Assembly: GCF_003864335.1 (NCBI RefSeq)
Contig: NZ_BEXA01000007.1
Span: 1-53,887 of the forward strand
DNA from: Lentilactobacillus kosonis
GTDB lineage: Bacteria > Bacillota > Bacilli > Lactobacillales > Lactobacillaceae
Direction: 5' to 3'
Length of the DNA: 53,887 nucleotides
A model generated the notes under the pieces. That model was not told the origin of the DNA. It saw only the letters and a program-made list of their open reading frames with translations, and made no database searches. Shown here piece after piece: positions 42,242 through 53,887 of the stretch. The stretch's first letter is position 1; every line of letters starts with the position of its first letter. Made by a program: the position numbers and the translations under genes.

Positions 42242-43030
42242 TTTTTTATTTCATTTATTTCACTTATCCCAAATAATCTTAAAGTATTTTCGTAGGTATG
42301 TTGGGCCACAATATCTGGATCAATATCTAATATTCTAGCAATTGCTTCAACCGTGTACAACGTATAAGCAGGTTCATTTTGTTTTCCACGAAATGGTTCA
42401 GGTGCTAAATAAGGCGCATCCGTTTCAACTAGCATTTTATCCAATGGTGTTTGCCGAACCGAATCATGAACTTCGTGAGTTTTCTTAAAACTAGCAACAC
42501 CACTATAAGATACTAACATTCCTAAATCTAAAAATTTTTGTAACCATTCTGGATCACCATTAAAACTATGCATCACCCCTGAAATTTCACTTACGCCAAC
42601 TTCTTTTTAAAATTTCATACGTATCTTCAAAGGCATCTCGGTTATGAATCGAAACTGGTAAATGATATTCCTTGGCAATTTCCAATTGCCGTTTAAATAC
42701 TGCCTTTTGAATTGATCTAGGTGCATTGGTTTGATAGTAATCCAAACCAATTTCTCCAATTGCAATCACTTTAGGATTGGTAAGCTGGTCAATTAACCAT
42801 TGTTCCTGGTCTTCCTTAAAGTAAATTGAATCTTCTGGATGCCAGCCAATAATTGCATACATATCTGGATGCTGTTCGGCAAGTTCAATTGATCGCTCGT
42901 TTAGCTTCTGATTAGAACCAACGTTGGCGATTTTTTTTACCCCTAATTTTTGAGCATGATTGAAATAGCTCGTAACATCTTTATACAACATGTCATCATT
43001 TAAATGGGTATGTGAATCAAATATTTTCAT
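42229..43030 (-). CDS. tatD: TatD family metal-dependent DNase (one frame break)
   Basis: TIM-barrel hydrolase. The metal ligands are in FDSHTHLND (N-terminus), GEIGLDYY, VSIHNRD and ETDAPYLAPEPFRGK. The frame breaks at the T run 42604-42608. Here one extra base, or two missing ones, restores YEILKEVGVSEISGVMHSFNGD. Restored length is about 266-268 residues. The ATG at 43030 follows GAGGGAT. It lies between metG and rnmV as in Bacillus. The end overlaps the rnmV start region. Confidence 0.88.
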
Positions 43031-43047
43031 ATTATCCCTCAATTATT

Positions 43048-43078
43048 GAAAAAGCCGCTTTCTTATGAAGGCGGCTTT
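43048..43078 (-). terminator. metG terminator
   Basis: AAAGCCGC and GCGGCTTT with an extra TTC/GAA pairing form a GC-rich hairpin, followed by TTTTTC on the minus strand. It separates metG from tatD. Confidence 0.8.
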
Positions 43079-43081
43079 CTC

Positions 43082-45139
<2,058 letters not shown>

Positions 45140-45191
45140 TTAATAATTAACCTCAAGTATAGCAAAAAACCGTATATTTGGCGATGTTAAG

Positions 45192-46039
45192 TCAAAATAA
45201 ATCCATTTGTAAGGGTGCTAGATTATTATATTCAATATTCAAAATTTGCTTTAGCCTAAGCGCATTTTTTGCAGCATCATGACCAGCATTATTGTTAAAA
45301 ACCACAATCACTTCTGCCACTTCATTGGCAAGTCGTTTAATCATAGTTGCGATGTCGGTTAGCTCAGTTTCAGAATAATTATACAGCGTCCGCTTAGCTC
45401 GCCAATTATTTCCCGGCGTTGTCCAACCTTTTACGTTTCGTCCGTGAAGTCTTAGGAAGGCCAATGAATGATTAGTAACAATTGGTTCAAATGGAACCCC
45501 GACGTTTAACGTATGGGGCTCATCAGGTGTTACGAATGTAAACTCAAGCTCTGTTAAATAGTTCTTAACGTCAGTCTTAACATTATCTGCGTACCAAGAA
45601 TCATCCCTAAATTCAACTGAGACTGCAATTTTTCCCATTAGACTTCTAACTAACCTCAAATACTCAATTGATTCAGTGTTCAACCTAAATGTTGGTGGAA
45701 ACTGAAATAAGACTGTTTTGAGCTGATTAGCGACAACCAATGGTTTAACTGCCTTTAAATATTCTTGAAAACTGTCTGTCGGTCCTCCTTGTTAACTTGG
45801 TCACCTTTAGCTATATCATGAAGTGTCATTAACTGATTAGCTTTAAGAATAAATTGGAAATTATCAGGTGCTTGTTGCTGCCAATGCTCAATTACGGAAA
45901 CTTTGGGAATTGCATAAAATGGTGTGTCCATTTCCACAATTGGAAAGTGACTGCTGTACTCACTTAATCTGGACTGCTTTTTCCCATCTACTGACAAATC
46001 AGGATGATCAGCAAAGGTGGTTAAACCAATATTAATCAT
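45192..46039 (-). CDS. DUF72 protein, YecE-like (one frame break)
   Basis: TIM-barrel-like family of unknown biochemistry. Markers are IGLTTFADHPDL at the start, the FYAIP segment, KANQLMTLHD, LFQFPPTFRLN and FNNNAGHDAAKNALRLKQIL near the end. The frame breaks at the A run 45768-45771; one base more joins RQTVFQEYLKAVKPLVVANQ. Restored length 282 residues. GGGGAGGT precedes the ATG at 46039, 17 bases after the sirtuin stop, so it belongs to the mvaA-metallopeptidase-sirtuin transcript. Confidence 0.83.
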
Positions 46040-46056
46040 AGTTTACCTCCCCTATA

Positions 46057-46773
46057 TCAGTTAACTTGTAAATCATTGAAGAAAGCTGTTGCATCGGTTT
46101 TAAGCATCGTAGTTTTAAAGCCAAGATCTAATACCTCTTGGTTAACTACGACAACATTGGCATTCTTGATCCGGTAATCAATTAACCCGGCAAATGGATA
46201 AACCTTCATTGAAGTACCAACAATCACTATTAAATCACTTGTTGAAATTGCAGCAATACTTCGACTGATATTTTCACCCGCTAATCCTTCACCATACAAA
46301 ACAATATTCGGTCTTAAAATACCACCACAGTTTTGATGATGCATGTTATCCAAATATTCGCGGTAATCGACATGTTCTCCACATTTAAGACAGTAAACAT
46401 CAAATAACGTGCCGTGAAACTCGACTAACCTTTTAGTATCAGCCTTTTGGTATAAACCATCAATATTTTGTGTAATGACCATTGCATCCCGTTGTTTGGT
46501 AAATTTTGCTTGCTTTTGATGAATGACATTTGGCTTAGCATCAGGATAATACATATTGTTCATCATAAAATCATAAAACACTTCTGGTTCTTGATTTAAG
46601 CAATCAATACTTAGATAGTATTCAGCCGGTTTAGCTGCATGGTGATTATTAGTGTATAAACCGTTTTTTGACCGATAATCTGGAATTCCAGATGGAGTCG
46701 ATACTCCAGCACCAGTCAAAAACGTAATCTTTTTCGCATTATCAAATAGTTGTTGAACTGTTGATTCAATCAT
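46057..46773 (-). CDS. NAD-dependent deacylase, sirtuin family
   Basis: Removes acyl groups from lysine using NAD. Motifs: FLTGAGVSTPSGIPDYRS, ITQNIDGLYQKAD, the catalytic His in EFHGTLFDVYC, and VGTSMKVYPFAGLID. The first zinc pair is CLKC, but the second pair is reduced to HQNCGG, with His where Cys is expected. I chose ATG at 46773 (MIESTVQQL) after GGGGATG; an ATG at 46788 is too close. Intact, 238 residues. It is in an operon with an HExxH protein and a DUF72 protein. Confidence 0.87.
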   Translation of the reverse strand: MIESTVQQLFDNAKKITFLTGAGVSTPSGIPDYRSKNGLYTNNHHAAKPAEYYLSIDCLNQEPEVFYDFMMNNMYYPDAKPNVIHQKQAKFTKQRDAMVITQNIDGLYQKADTKRLVEFHGTLFDVYCLKCGEHVDYREYLDNMHHQNCGGILRPNIVLYGEGLAGENISRSIAAISTSDLIVIVGTSMKVYPFAGLIDYRIKNANVVVVNQEVLDLGFKTTMLKTDATAFFNDLQVN

Positions 46774-46789
46774 CAAATTCATCCCCAAA

Positions 46790-47760
46790 TTATTCGCGAA
46801 TAATATATGGCATCTTTAGTTCTTCTAATAATTCCTTAACAGTTTTGTCGTAAGTCTCTTTGAAGAATTCGGCACTATCAACATCACCGTTGAGCTCTTC
46901 AATTACAAATGAATTTTGATCATCATTTTTATTGAAGCCCACATATGCTCGTTTGTCAGTATTAGCAATCTTCAACTCTGAATGGAAAATTTCAAATACT
47001 TGGCGAACCGATAAACCTAATTGGCGTTCAGACAATACATTACTTACTGTTGTGAATTCAGTGTTGTGAAGTTGAGGTAGTCCCCAGGCCTTTAATTGTT
47101 CATCAAATGCCTTGAATAATTTAACAACGTTCCGTCTTAAAGCAAACGGAGAATTAGTTGGTTTCGCTGTAATTACCGCATATAATTTTTTAGCTGCTTC
47201 ATATGAAATTGGAAAGTCTTGACTAAACTTATCTTCGTGTTCTGCAACCTTGTCACCAAAGAACACCATCGCATCTAGTAAAGTTAACGATCGAAGTGTT
47301 TGTTGGTCATCGCCATCTTTAGGTTCTGGCTTGATTGTTTTGTAAATTCCTTTTAAATACATTGATTCAATTTCATCATCAACCAAACCATGTTTACGTT
47401 GTTCACTAACCACCACAAAGTGCGAGACGATGTCAAATAGTTCAGTTCCCAGCATCTGTAATTGCTCATCAAGTTTAGTATCTCCCGTAGTTAATGGAAA
47501 AAAGACCTGTGGAAAGCCCCGCAAAGTCATCAACACATGAATTAATTCGTGTGATGCCGTGTAATTTGGAGCGCTTAAATCTGATACTTGGATCATTAAA
47601 TTTTGCCATCCTGAACTGCTTGCGCTTGATCATGACGTACAAACCCTGCTTGCAAGTTCCCAATGAATTGAACGGAAACATCACCATCCCAAAACTGGTT
47701 AACTGCATTAATAAGTCCTTGAACTTGATCATTTAATTCAATTTCAACATTATTATCCAT
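46790..47760 (-). CDS. HExxH putative metallopeptidase, possibly the IpaB/EvcA-annotated family (one frame break)
   Basis: About 324 residues after repair of AAA 47598-47600, which joins AVQDGKI to LMIQVSDLSAPNYTASHELIHVLM. The HELIH motif suggests a zincin protease active site, with the extended sequence SHELIHVLMTLRG. No signal peptide or membrane segment. The rest shows no family I can name with confidence; I recall similar lactobacillus proteins annotated IpaB/EvcA, but I am not sure. The ATG at 47760 overlaps the mvaA stop by eight bases (ATGGATAA), so its translation is coupled to mvaA. The catalytic role is an inference from the motif. Confidence 0.6.
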
Positions 47761-49023
47761 GTTTATTATTCTCCTTACGGAAATCATTAATTACTTGTTT
47801 AATTGTCTCAGCATCGTGCTTACCGATTTCATTCAATCGATTAACTATTTGACCGACTTCTGCCGGATTAGCGCCATTAGCTAGAACCGCCGATTTTACT
47901 GCCAATCCCATATGGCCTTTTTGAATTCCTTCGGTAACCAATGCTTTTAAAGCCGCCAAGTTCTGTGCTAACCCTGTGGCAGCAATTAACATCATCTCTT
48001 GATTGCTGTTTGTTACCTGGCTAATCTCCTGATTAATTTTAGCTAACGGAAGGACCCTAGTTGCCCCACCAACAAACCCAATTGGAATCGGAATTGTCAT
48101 TTCACCAACTAAAGAATCATTATCCACATGCCAAGAAGTCAGTCCTTGGTAACGACCATTCTTGGCAGCGAAACTATGAACTGAACTTTCTAATGCTCGC
48201 CAATCATTCCAAGTGCAATTGCTACTGCATCCACACCGTTCATAATGCCTTTATTATGGGTTGTAGCTCTAATTGGATCAATTTCAGCAATATAACTGGC
48301 CTCGCTAATTCGCTGAGCAACCACCCTGCCATCTACCTCTGAAGTCGCCAATTTACTAACAGGCACTTGCCCCCTAACCTTGACCAATGCATGCTGCGCA
48401 TTATTCGTTAGAATAGCCATTAGGGTTTCTGTCTGTGACAGATTGGTCTCTAAATAGCCTTTAATAGCCTCTAGCATTGAGTTAACAATATTGGCTCCCA
48501 TTGCCTCACCAGCATCAACTACGACGTCTAGCGAAAGATATTGGCTATCTAACCGCCTAGTATTAACCGAAACTACACCTTGGGAATATTTTTTGATTGA
48601 AGGATGACTCTGATTAGCAACTTTAATAATTTCAGTCGCATGCTTAGCAATATACTTTTCCACCAATTCAAATTGGCTGCTTTTCAATATTATTTGCCCA
48701 TCAACTAAATTACTAATTACAGTCGCCAAAATTCCATCATCAGATGACAATAATTTGCTGCCATTACTACAAGCTGCAATAACAGACGGCTCTTCAGTGA
48801 CCATTGGTACCATATATTCAATTCCATTAACCACTAAGTTAGTGGCAATACCTTCAGGTAGCTGATAATTAGTGAGGTAGTTTTCAATAATATTGGCTAA
48901 TTTAGAGTCATAGTTATGAGCTATGACTTTCCGAGCACTTTTCGTTTCAGTTATCTGTCCTAACACTAATGCTAATCTTGTTAAATAATCATGCTTATAA
49001 AAGCCATCATGCTCCAAACGCAA
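47753..49023 (-). CDS. mvaA: hydroxymethylglutaryl-CoA reductase, class II (one frame break)
   Basis: Makes mevalonate from HMG-CoA, the committed step of isoprenoid synthesis. Class II markers: TEEPSVIAACSNGSKLL with the catalytic Glu, DPIRATTHNKGIMNGVDAVAIAL with the Lys, and EGIQKGHMGLA with the His. The frame breaks at TT 48207-48208; one more base joins ALGNDWRALESSVHSF. Restored length about 423 residues. The start is probably TTG at 49023, with a weak GGTGGTG upstream; the N-terminus is the least certain part. It follows the ppx terminator. Confidence 0.92.
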
Positions 49024-49044
49024 ATCATCACCACCAATAGCGCC

Positions 49045-49076
49045 AAAAAGCTGGTCAAGATTTCTTGTCCAGCTTT
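49045..49076 (-). terminator. ppx terminator
   Basis: AAAGCTGGTCAAG and CTTGTCCAGCTTT pair with one mismatch and end in TTTTT on the minus strand. It separates trpS-ppx from mvaA. Confidence 0.8.
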
Positions 49077-49085
49077 AGCTAATTA

Positions 49086-50013
49086 TCATTTATTATAATG
49101 CTTCTCAATGTATTCAGTAATAATTCCCTCCCGAACACCACTTGAGAGAAATATACTTTTTAGTATCAAGGTAATCCATTAATACCACAAGTGGCATCAA
49201 GCCACCAACAATAATATCAGCTCGATCTGTTTCCAAACCAGGGATTTGTTGGCGGTGCTTCATATTTCCCCGTAATAGATTCAAAAACGTGCGATTAACT
49301 TGCTCATATGATAAATGATACCCATGAATTGCATCAATTCGTGACATATTCTGCCGTTTTCGATTAATTCTAGCAAGTGTTCGATTGGCCCCCCCTAGTA
49401 AAACTAGCGGTTGTCTTCTTGATTGGCTAAGCCAATCAACTTGGGCAAATTCTTTTCTAATATGAAATTGAGCGTTAAATAGATTAGAACCTGAAATTCG
49501 ATCTGCCAAATGAAACCGTTCTGATAAGTTGACTGCGCCAATTGGGATACTAATTAGATTAGTATCTTTTCCTTTCTTTACAGCAACCAGTTCACAACTA
49601 GCTCCGCCAATATCTAAAATCAGACAATTTTTGATACCTAATCTATTAACCACTCCCACGTAGTCATAATATGCTTCTTCATCCCCAGAAAGAACTTGGA
49701 TTTCAATCCCGATTCGTTGCTTGACCCGGTTTAAAAAATCAGCACTATTGATAGCTTGGCGAACTGCGGCTGTTGCGATACCAATTACATTAACATGACT
49801 ATATTGAGAATAGATATCCTTAAAATCAGCCAATGACGCGATGGTTCTCTTCATTGCAACTTCTTGAAGGATTTTCTTAGTTCCCATGCCTTCAGAAAGT
49901 CGACTATCACTCTTGACCCGTTTTATTTCTCGATAGGAGCCATCATTTTGAATTTGGTTAATTGCCATTCTAACGGAATTAGAACCAACATCCAAGATTA
50001 CAAGGTTTTCCAT
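49086..50013 (-). CDS. ppx: Ppx/GppA phosphatase family (one frame break)
   Basis: Exopolyphosphatase or pppGpp phosphatase of the ASKHA fold. The phosphate-1 motif VILDVGSNSVRMAI and phosphate-2 motif LILDIGGASCEL are clear. The frame breaks at the T run 49157-49161; one extra or two missing bases there restores IFLSSGVREGIITEYIEKHYNK and a stop at 49086. Restored length 309 residues. The ATG at 50013 follows AGAAGGTG. It lies directly after trpS, 15 bases away, an unusual partner. Substrate preference cannot be told. Confidence 0.85.
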
Positions 50014-50028
50014 TGTGAACACCTTCTA

Positions 50029-51045
50029 CTAGTTAAAATAGTTGATTCCAATTGCGTCACGAACTTCTTGAAGAGTTTGATTAGCAACGATATTTGCTTT
50101 TTCGCTACCCTTTTTCAAAATATCGTAAACGGCTGCAGGATCTTGTTCATAGACACTGCGCCGTTGTCTGATAGGCTCCAAGACCCCTTGAAGGACCTCG
50201 TTTAAATATAATTTAATTTTCACGTCACCTAAACCACCGCGACTGTATTGGTCCTTAAGTTCTTGCACTTTTTGTTTATCTTCATCAAAAATATCAAGAT
50301 AAGTAAACACTACGTTTCCTTCAACCTGACCAGGATCTTCAATATGAATATGGTTAGGATCAGTATACATTGACATAACCTTTTGTTTAACTGTATCAGC
50401 ATCATCAGAAATATAAATTGCATTTCCAAGTGACTTACTCATTTTGGCATTTCCGTCTAAACCAGGAATTCTTCCCATTCCTTTTGGTGGGAAATAGCCT
50501 TGTGGTTCAACCAAAATATCTTGTTGATAGATCGAGTTGAATGATCTAACAATTTCTCGAGTCTGTTCAAGCATTGGTTCTTGATCATCACCAACGGGAA
50601 CTGTGTCAGCTTTAAAAGCTGTAATATCAGCAGCCTGACTAATTGGATATGTAAAGAATCCAACTGGAACACTCTTACCAAATTCTTTTTGCCGAATTTC
50701 TGACTTAACAGTTGGGTTTCTTTCTAGCCTTGAAACACTAACTAAGTTTGAATAGTGTTCAGTTAGTTCTGATAATGCTGGAATTTGTGATTGAACTAAA
50801 ATAGTTGATTTTTCAGGATCAATTCCAACTGCTAAATAGTCCATTGCAACTTGAAGCAAACTATTTCTAATTTTTTCTGGATCGCGTGCATTATCCGTTA
50901 GAGCTTGCATATCAGCAATCATAATATAGGTATCATACTCACCGGAATTTTGTAATTCAACCCGGTTTCTTAGGGAACCAACATAGTGACCAATGTGTAG
51001 CTTGCCTGTTGGACGATCACCTGTTAAAATAACTTTCTTTGCCAT
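50029..51045 (-). CDS. trpS: tryptophanyl-tRNA synthetase
   Basis: Charges tRNA-Trp. The HIGH motif ([17 protein letters not shown]) lies at residues 12-26 and KMSKS ([15 protein letters not shown]) near 195. Intact, 338 residues. A T-box leader with a tryptophan specifier controls it, so expression rises when uncharged tRNA-Trp accumulates. Confidence 0.96.
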   Translation of the reverse strand: MAKKVILTGDRPTGKLHIGHYVGSLRNRVELQNSGEYDTYIMIADMQALTDNARDPEKIRNSLLQVAMDYLAVGIDPEKSTILVQSQIPALSELTEHYSNLVSVSRLERNPTVKSEIRQKEFGKSVPVGFFTYPISQAADITAFKADTVPVGDDQEPMLEQTREIVRSFNSIYQQDILVEPQGYFPPKGMGRIPGLDGNAKMSKSLGNAIYISDDADTVKQKVMSMYTDPNHIHIEDPGQVEGNVVFTYLDIFDEDKQKVQELKDQYSRGGLGDVKIKLYLNEVLQGVLEPIRQRRSVYEQDPAAVYDILKKGSEKANIVANQTLQEVRDAIGINYFN

Positions 51046-51065
51046 TTCATATCCATCCTTTCAAA

Positions 51066-51252
51066 AACGCCCTATTGACTTGCTCAATAGGACGTTAAAC
51101 CGTGGTACCACCTAAATTGCGGACTATTAATAGCCGCCACTTCTCAACGATAAGGAGTTACCCATACATTACCTTTTCCATTTCGATTTATCGTGACTAC
51201 TTTCAGCAACTATAGTCTCTCTGATAGTGACTCATCTACTTAACAAAATATC
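51066..51252 (-). ncRNA. T-box riboswitch upstream of trpS
   Basis: The antiterminator core GGTGGTACCACGG lies at 51100-51113 and is followed by a terminator (GTCCTATTGA with its complement, then TTTTT) at about 51066-51094. Stem I contains a UGG specifier candidate at 51178-51180 in GAAATGGAAAAGG. UGG is the Trp codon, matching trpS. Uncharged tRNA-Trp would pair with it and with UGGN, favouring antitermination. Confidence 0.88.
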
Positions 51253-51258
51253 GCTTTT

Positions 51259-51287
51259 ATTTTACTTATAAATCACCAAAATGTCAA
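51259..51287 (-). promoter_or_regulatory. trpS promoter
   Basis: TTGACA (51282-51287), a 17-base spacer and TAAAAT (51259-51264) on the minus strand start the T-box leader. Confidence 0.75.
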
Positions 51288-51299
51288 AGTATGCTTGAA

Positions 51300-51328
51300 T
51301 TGACAGGCCCATAAAATACATCTAGAAT
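51300..51328 (+). promoter_or_regulatory. helD promoter
   Basis: TTGACA (51300-51305), a 17-base spacer and TAGAAT (51323-51328) on the plus strand lie 45 bases before the helD start. It diverges from the trpS promoter, with 12 bases between their -35 elements. Confidence 0.75.
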
Positions 51329-51373
51329 ATTCAAAGCATTTAGAATTACGACTTATAGAAAGGACTTGCCCAT

Positions 51374-53685
51374 TTGGAAAATACTGAAAAGAAAATTGAA
51401 CAACAACGTGTCGATGATGTAGTAAACAAACTCTCAGACAAGATTGATGATACCCAAACAGAGTATGACCGGGCTCATGACGAAACCAAACGGGTTCAAC
51501 AAAGTTACTCTACCAACACTTCAGTAAACTACTTTGAAGTTGATGACCGAATCGAAACTAGTGCTGAATTACAGCAACAAAGAGGCTTAGTTTCTCGATT
51601 AACTGAAAATGAATCAATTTTAAAGGATCAATTAGATACTTATAGACAATTACAAAAATCACCATACTTTGGTCGAATTGATATCACTGAAGATGGTGAA
51701 ACTACACCAGAAAAATTATATATTGGCACAGCCTCTTTTCAGGATAAAGATGGCGAATTTTTAATATATGACTGGCGTGCGCCAATTTCTAGTATTTATT
51801 ACAACGGCACATTAGGTGAGGTAACTTATGAGGCACCCATGGGATCTCAAAAAGTTACCCTTAATAAGAAGCGCCAGTTTCAAATTAATGATGGTGAAAT
51901 TAAAAACATGTTCGATACCAATGAGACAGTTGGAGATGAGCTCCTTCAAAATGCTTTGGGTGAACAAAACGATGAATATATGCAAAACATTGTCGCAACA
52001 ATTCAACGAGAACAAAACGATATTATCCGTGATACACGTAGTGATTTGTTAGTTGTTCAAGGGGTTGCCGGATCTGGTAAAACTTCAGCAATTCTTCAAA
52101 GAATTGCCTTTTTACTGTATCACAGTCGAGATACCTTAGAAGCAGATCAGATTATTTTATTTTCACCTAACCGTCTTTTCAGTCACTACATTTCTGAAGT
52201 TCTTCCTAGTTTAGGTGAACGGAATATGCGACAAGTCACTTTTGCCGAATTTATCGAAAATCGTCTCAAGGGCATTAATGTTCAGAGCTTGTTTGAACGA
52301 TATGAAGTCGATGATACTACAAGTGATACTGATCTAAATATTAGAAGAGAAAAAGAAGCTGGTGAATACATGAATGCCATCACAACATACTGTGATGACT
52401 TAACTGCGGACACCATTGCCTTTTCCAATATTAACTTCAATGGCGAAGTCTTCTTTTCTAAGGACGAAATTAAACAAGTATTTAACCAATTTCCGACCGC
52501 TCTAAAAACCGCTGATAAGTTCACAAAGACCAAGAATGCATTAATTAAGATTCTAAAGCGAAGAATTGACAAAGAAACCCAAGCTGATTGGGTTAACGAG
52601 GAAATCGACGAGATGACTGATGAACGTTATCACAATATTCTTGCTGGCAAACGCCTGAATGATTTCAAGATGAAAGTGCTGAAAGATTCTACATCGCAAA
52701 GCAAATCGTTACTAATCGACTTCAGTCAGTATATGACGCGATTTTCAATAACAATTTTGTTGATCCATACGTTCAATACAATAGCTTTATGAAACAATAT
52801 CATTCACCAGCTAACGCTTCATTGGAAGAATGGAAATCTAAGTTACCTAGCTTTATGAGGCAGATTGAATTTCATCAAGTTGAATTAGATGATGCAGCAC
52901 CACTTCTATATCTAAGAGACTACATGTGCGGTGGCGGCCAAAATAACACGATGAAGTATCTATTTATTGATGAAATGCAAGATTATTCAGTTGCACAGCT
53001 AAAATATTTAAAATATGCTTTTCCGCAAACTAAGTGGACATTACTTGGAGATAGTGAACAAGCGCTATTCAAAGAAGTTGAAACACCAAAGCAACTATTG
53101 AATCGTTTAAATTCTTCATTTAAAACTAAGCATTCTCGATTAATTAGTTTACTTAAATCATATCGTTCCACCTATCCAATTACGACGTTTGCTAAATCGA
53201 TTCTGCCTAATGGTGGTGAAATTGAAGCCTTCCAACGAGAAGGTGAGTTACCAGAACTAATTATTACGGATGACTTAAAAGAATCATATAATCAACTAAT
53301 TCAATTAGTCATTAAGCAGCAAGCAGAATATGGAACTGTTGCAATCTTAGTTAAAAATGTTGAGGAAGCTAATCAAGTTTACGACCAGCTTCATTCAAAA
53401 ATTGAGGTTAACTTACTTAAGGATGCTGATCGGACTTTACCAAAGGGTGTGCTTATCATTCCAATCTATTTAGCAAAGGGATTGGAATTTGATTCTGTAA
53501 TTGCTTGGGATATTTCTGAAAAGAACTACCCCAATCCAAATTACACTGGTACTCTCTATACTATCTTTACAAGAGCAATGCACAGCTTGACGATGATCAG
53601 TGTTGGTAAGGTTACCCCAATCATTACTGAAGATTCATTGACCAACAGTGAGATCAAAATTGATCATACAATTAATCATGAATAA
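51374..53685 (+). CDS. helD: HelD-like RNA polymerase-associated helicase (one frame break)
   Basis: UvrD-like superfamily 1 protein. In Bacillus HelD releases stalled RNA polymerase using ATP. The N-terminal coiled coil (residues 1-60) would enter the polymerase channel, and Walker A is VVQGVAGSGKTSAILQRIAFLL. Later motifs are LFIDEMQDYSV and TRAMHSLTMISVG. The frame breaks at the AAA 52673-52675; one base more joins FKMKSAERFYIAKQIVTNRL. Restored length about 770 residues. The start is TTG at 51374 after AAAGGA. Confidence 0.88.
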
Positions 53686-53717
53686 AAAAAGTGACCTATG
53701 ATGGGTCGCTTTTTTTA
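53685..53717 (+). terminator. helD terminator
   Basis: AGTGACC and GGGTCGCT form a stem with one G-U, followed by seven T, right after the stop. Confidence 0.8.
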
Positions 53718-53765
53718 TTTATTTTTCACTTAAATCAATTAAGATAAACATTAGCTTACTATTTA

Positions 53766-53838
53766 AGCCGTTTCCGGGATTTGAACCCGGGACCTTTTCC
53801 TTACCATGGAAATGCTCTACCTTCTGAGCTAAAACGGC
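53766..53838 (-). tRNA. tRNA-Thr (anticodon GGU)
   Basis: A 73-base cloverleaf on the minus strand: acceptor GCCGTTT with AAACGGC, D-arm GCTCAGAAGGTAGAGC, anticodon stem TTTCC with GGAAA around the loop ATGGTAA (anticodon GGT), and T-arm CCCGGGTTCAAATCCCGG. The 3' CCA is not encoded. It reads ACC and ACU codons. Confidence 0.93.
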
Positions 53839-53887
53839 AATCTTAATTTTATATGAATTAATACTGAACATCAAGAGAACAAAAAAA

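Overview
The window comes from a low-GC Gram-positive of the family Lactobacillaceae. The basis is the set of proteins (L-LDH, class II HMG-CoA reductase, RpoE delta, Veg, CshA, type B L31, HelD, sortase A), strong AGGAGG-type ribosome binding sites, frequent TTG/GTG starts and a tRNA-dependent T-box. Gene order also fits: metG-tatD-rnmV-rsmA-veg-ispE-purR-glmU-prs and pth-mfd-yabM-rqcP-divIC-yabR-tilS-hpt-ftsH-hslO-dusB-lysS is the Bacillus-type core order, and ldh beside pth with alr-mazEF, murF, srtA, pyrG and rpoE in between is what I recall of Lactobacillus plantarum. The genus cannot be fixed from the sequence alone.

Layout. 0.2-15.1 kb (minus strand): a housekeeping operon from pth to lysS covering translation quality control (pth, rqcP, yabR, tilS, dusB, lysS), transcription-repair coupling (mfd), cell division (divIC), envelope (a flippase-like protein), purine salvage (hpt) and proteostasis (ftsH, hslO). 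15.2-17.0 kb (plus): ldh and a cyclic-di-AMP-binding CBS protein. 17.1-23.5 kb (minus): mazF, a reconstructed mazE, alr, acpS, cshA, murF and an unrecognised gene. 23.6-26.1 kb: a low-molecular-weight phosphatase, sortase A and an MFS exporter. 26.2-30.9 kb (minus): rpmE2, murA2, pyrG, rpoE and ywiB. 31.0-34.0 kb (plus): LipL-like amidotransferase, HD phosphohydrolase and Cof hydrolase. 34.1-51.3 kb (minus): a small membrane protein, prs, glmU, purR, a zinc ABC transporter, ispE, veg, rsmA, rnmV, tatD, metG, a DUF72 protein, a sirtuin, an HExxH protein, mvaA, ppx and trpS. 51.4-53.7 kb (plus): helD. The window ends with tRNA-Thr(GGU).

The dominant peculiarity is frame breakage. I count about 32 frame breaks in 23 genes, many of them essential (lysS, pyrG, alr, ispE, mvaA, pth). 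Most are explained by loss of one base from a run of identical bases, and each rejoined product has the family's normal length. I therefore annotate full-length genes with probable sequence errors rather than pseudogenes.

Regulation visible in the sequence includes a T-box before trpS, a CTP-sensing type leader before pyrG, a Zur-like box before the zinc transporter, a structured leader before cshA, a terminator-like hairpin in the pth leader, and a terminator-like palindrome inside mazE. I found no CRISPR array, prophage, insertion sequence or clearly new defence system. The least understood items are an HExxH protein overlapping mvaA beside a sirtuin, and an unrecognised protein upstream of murF.
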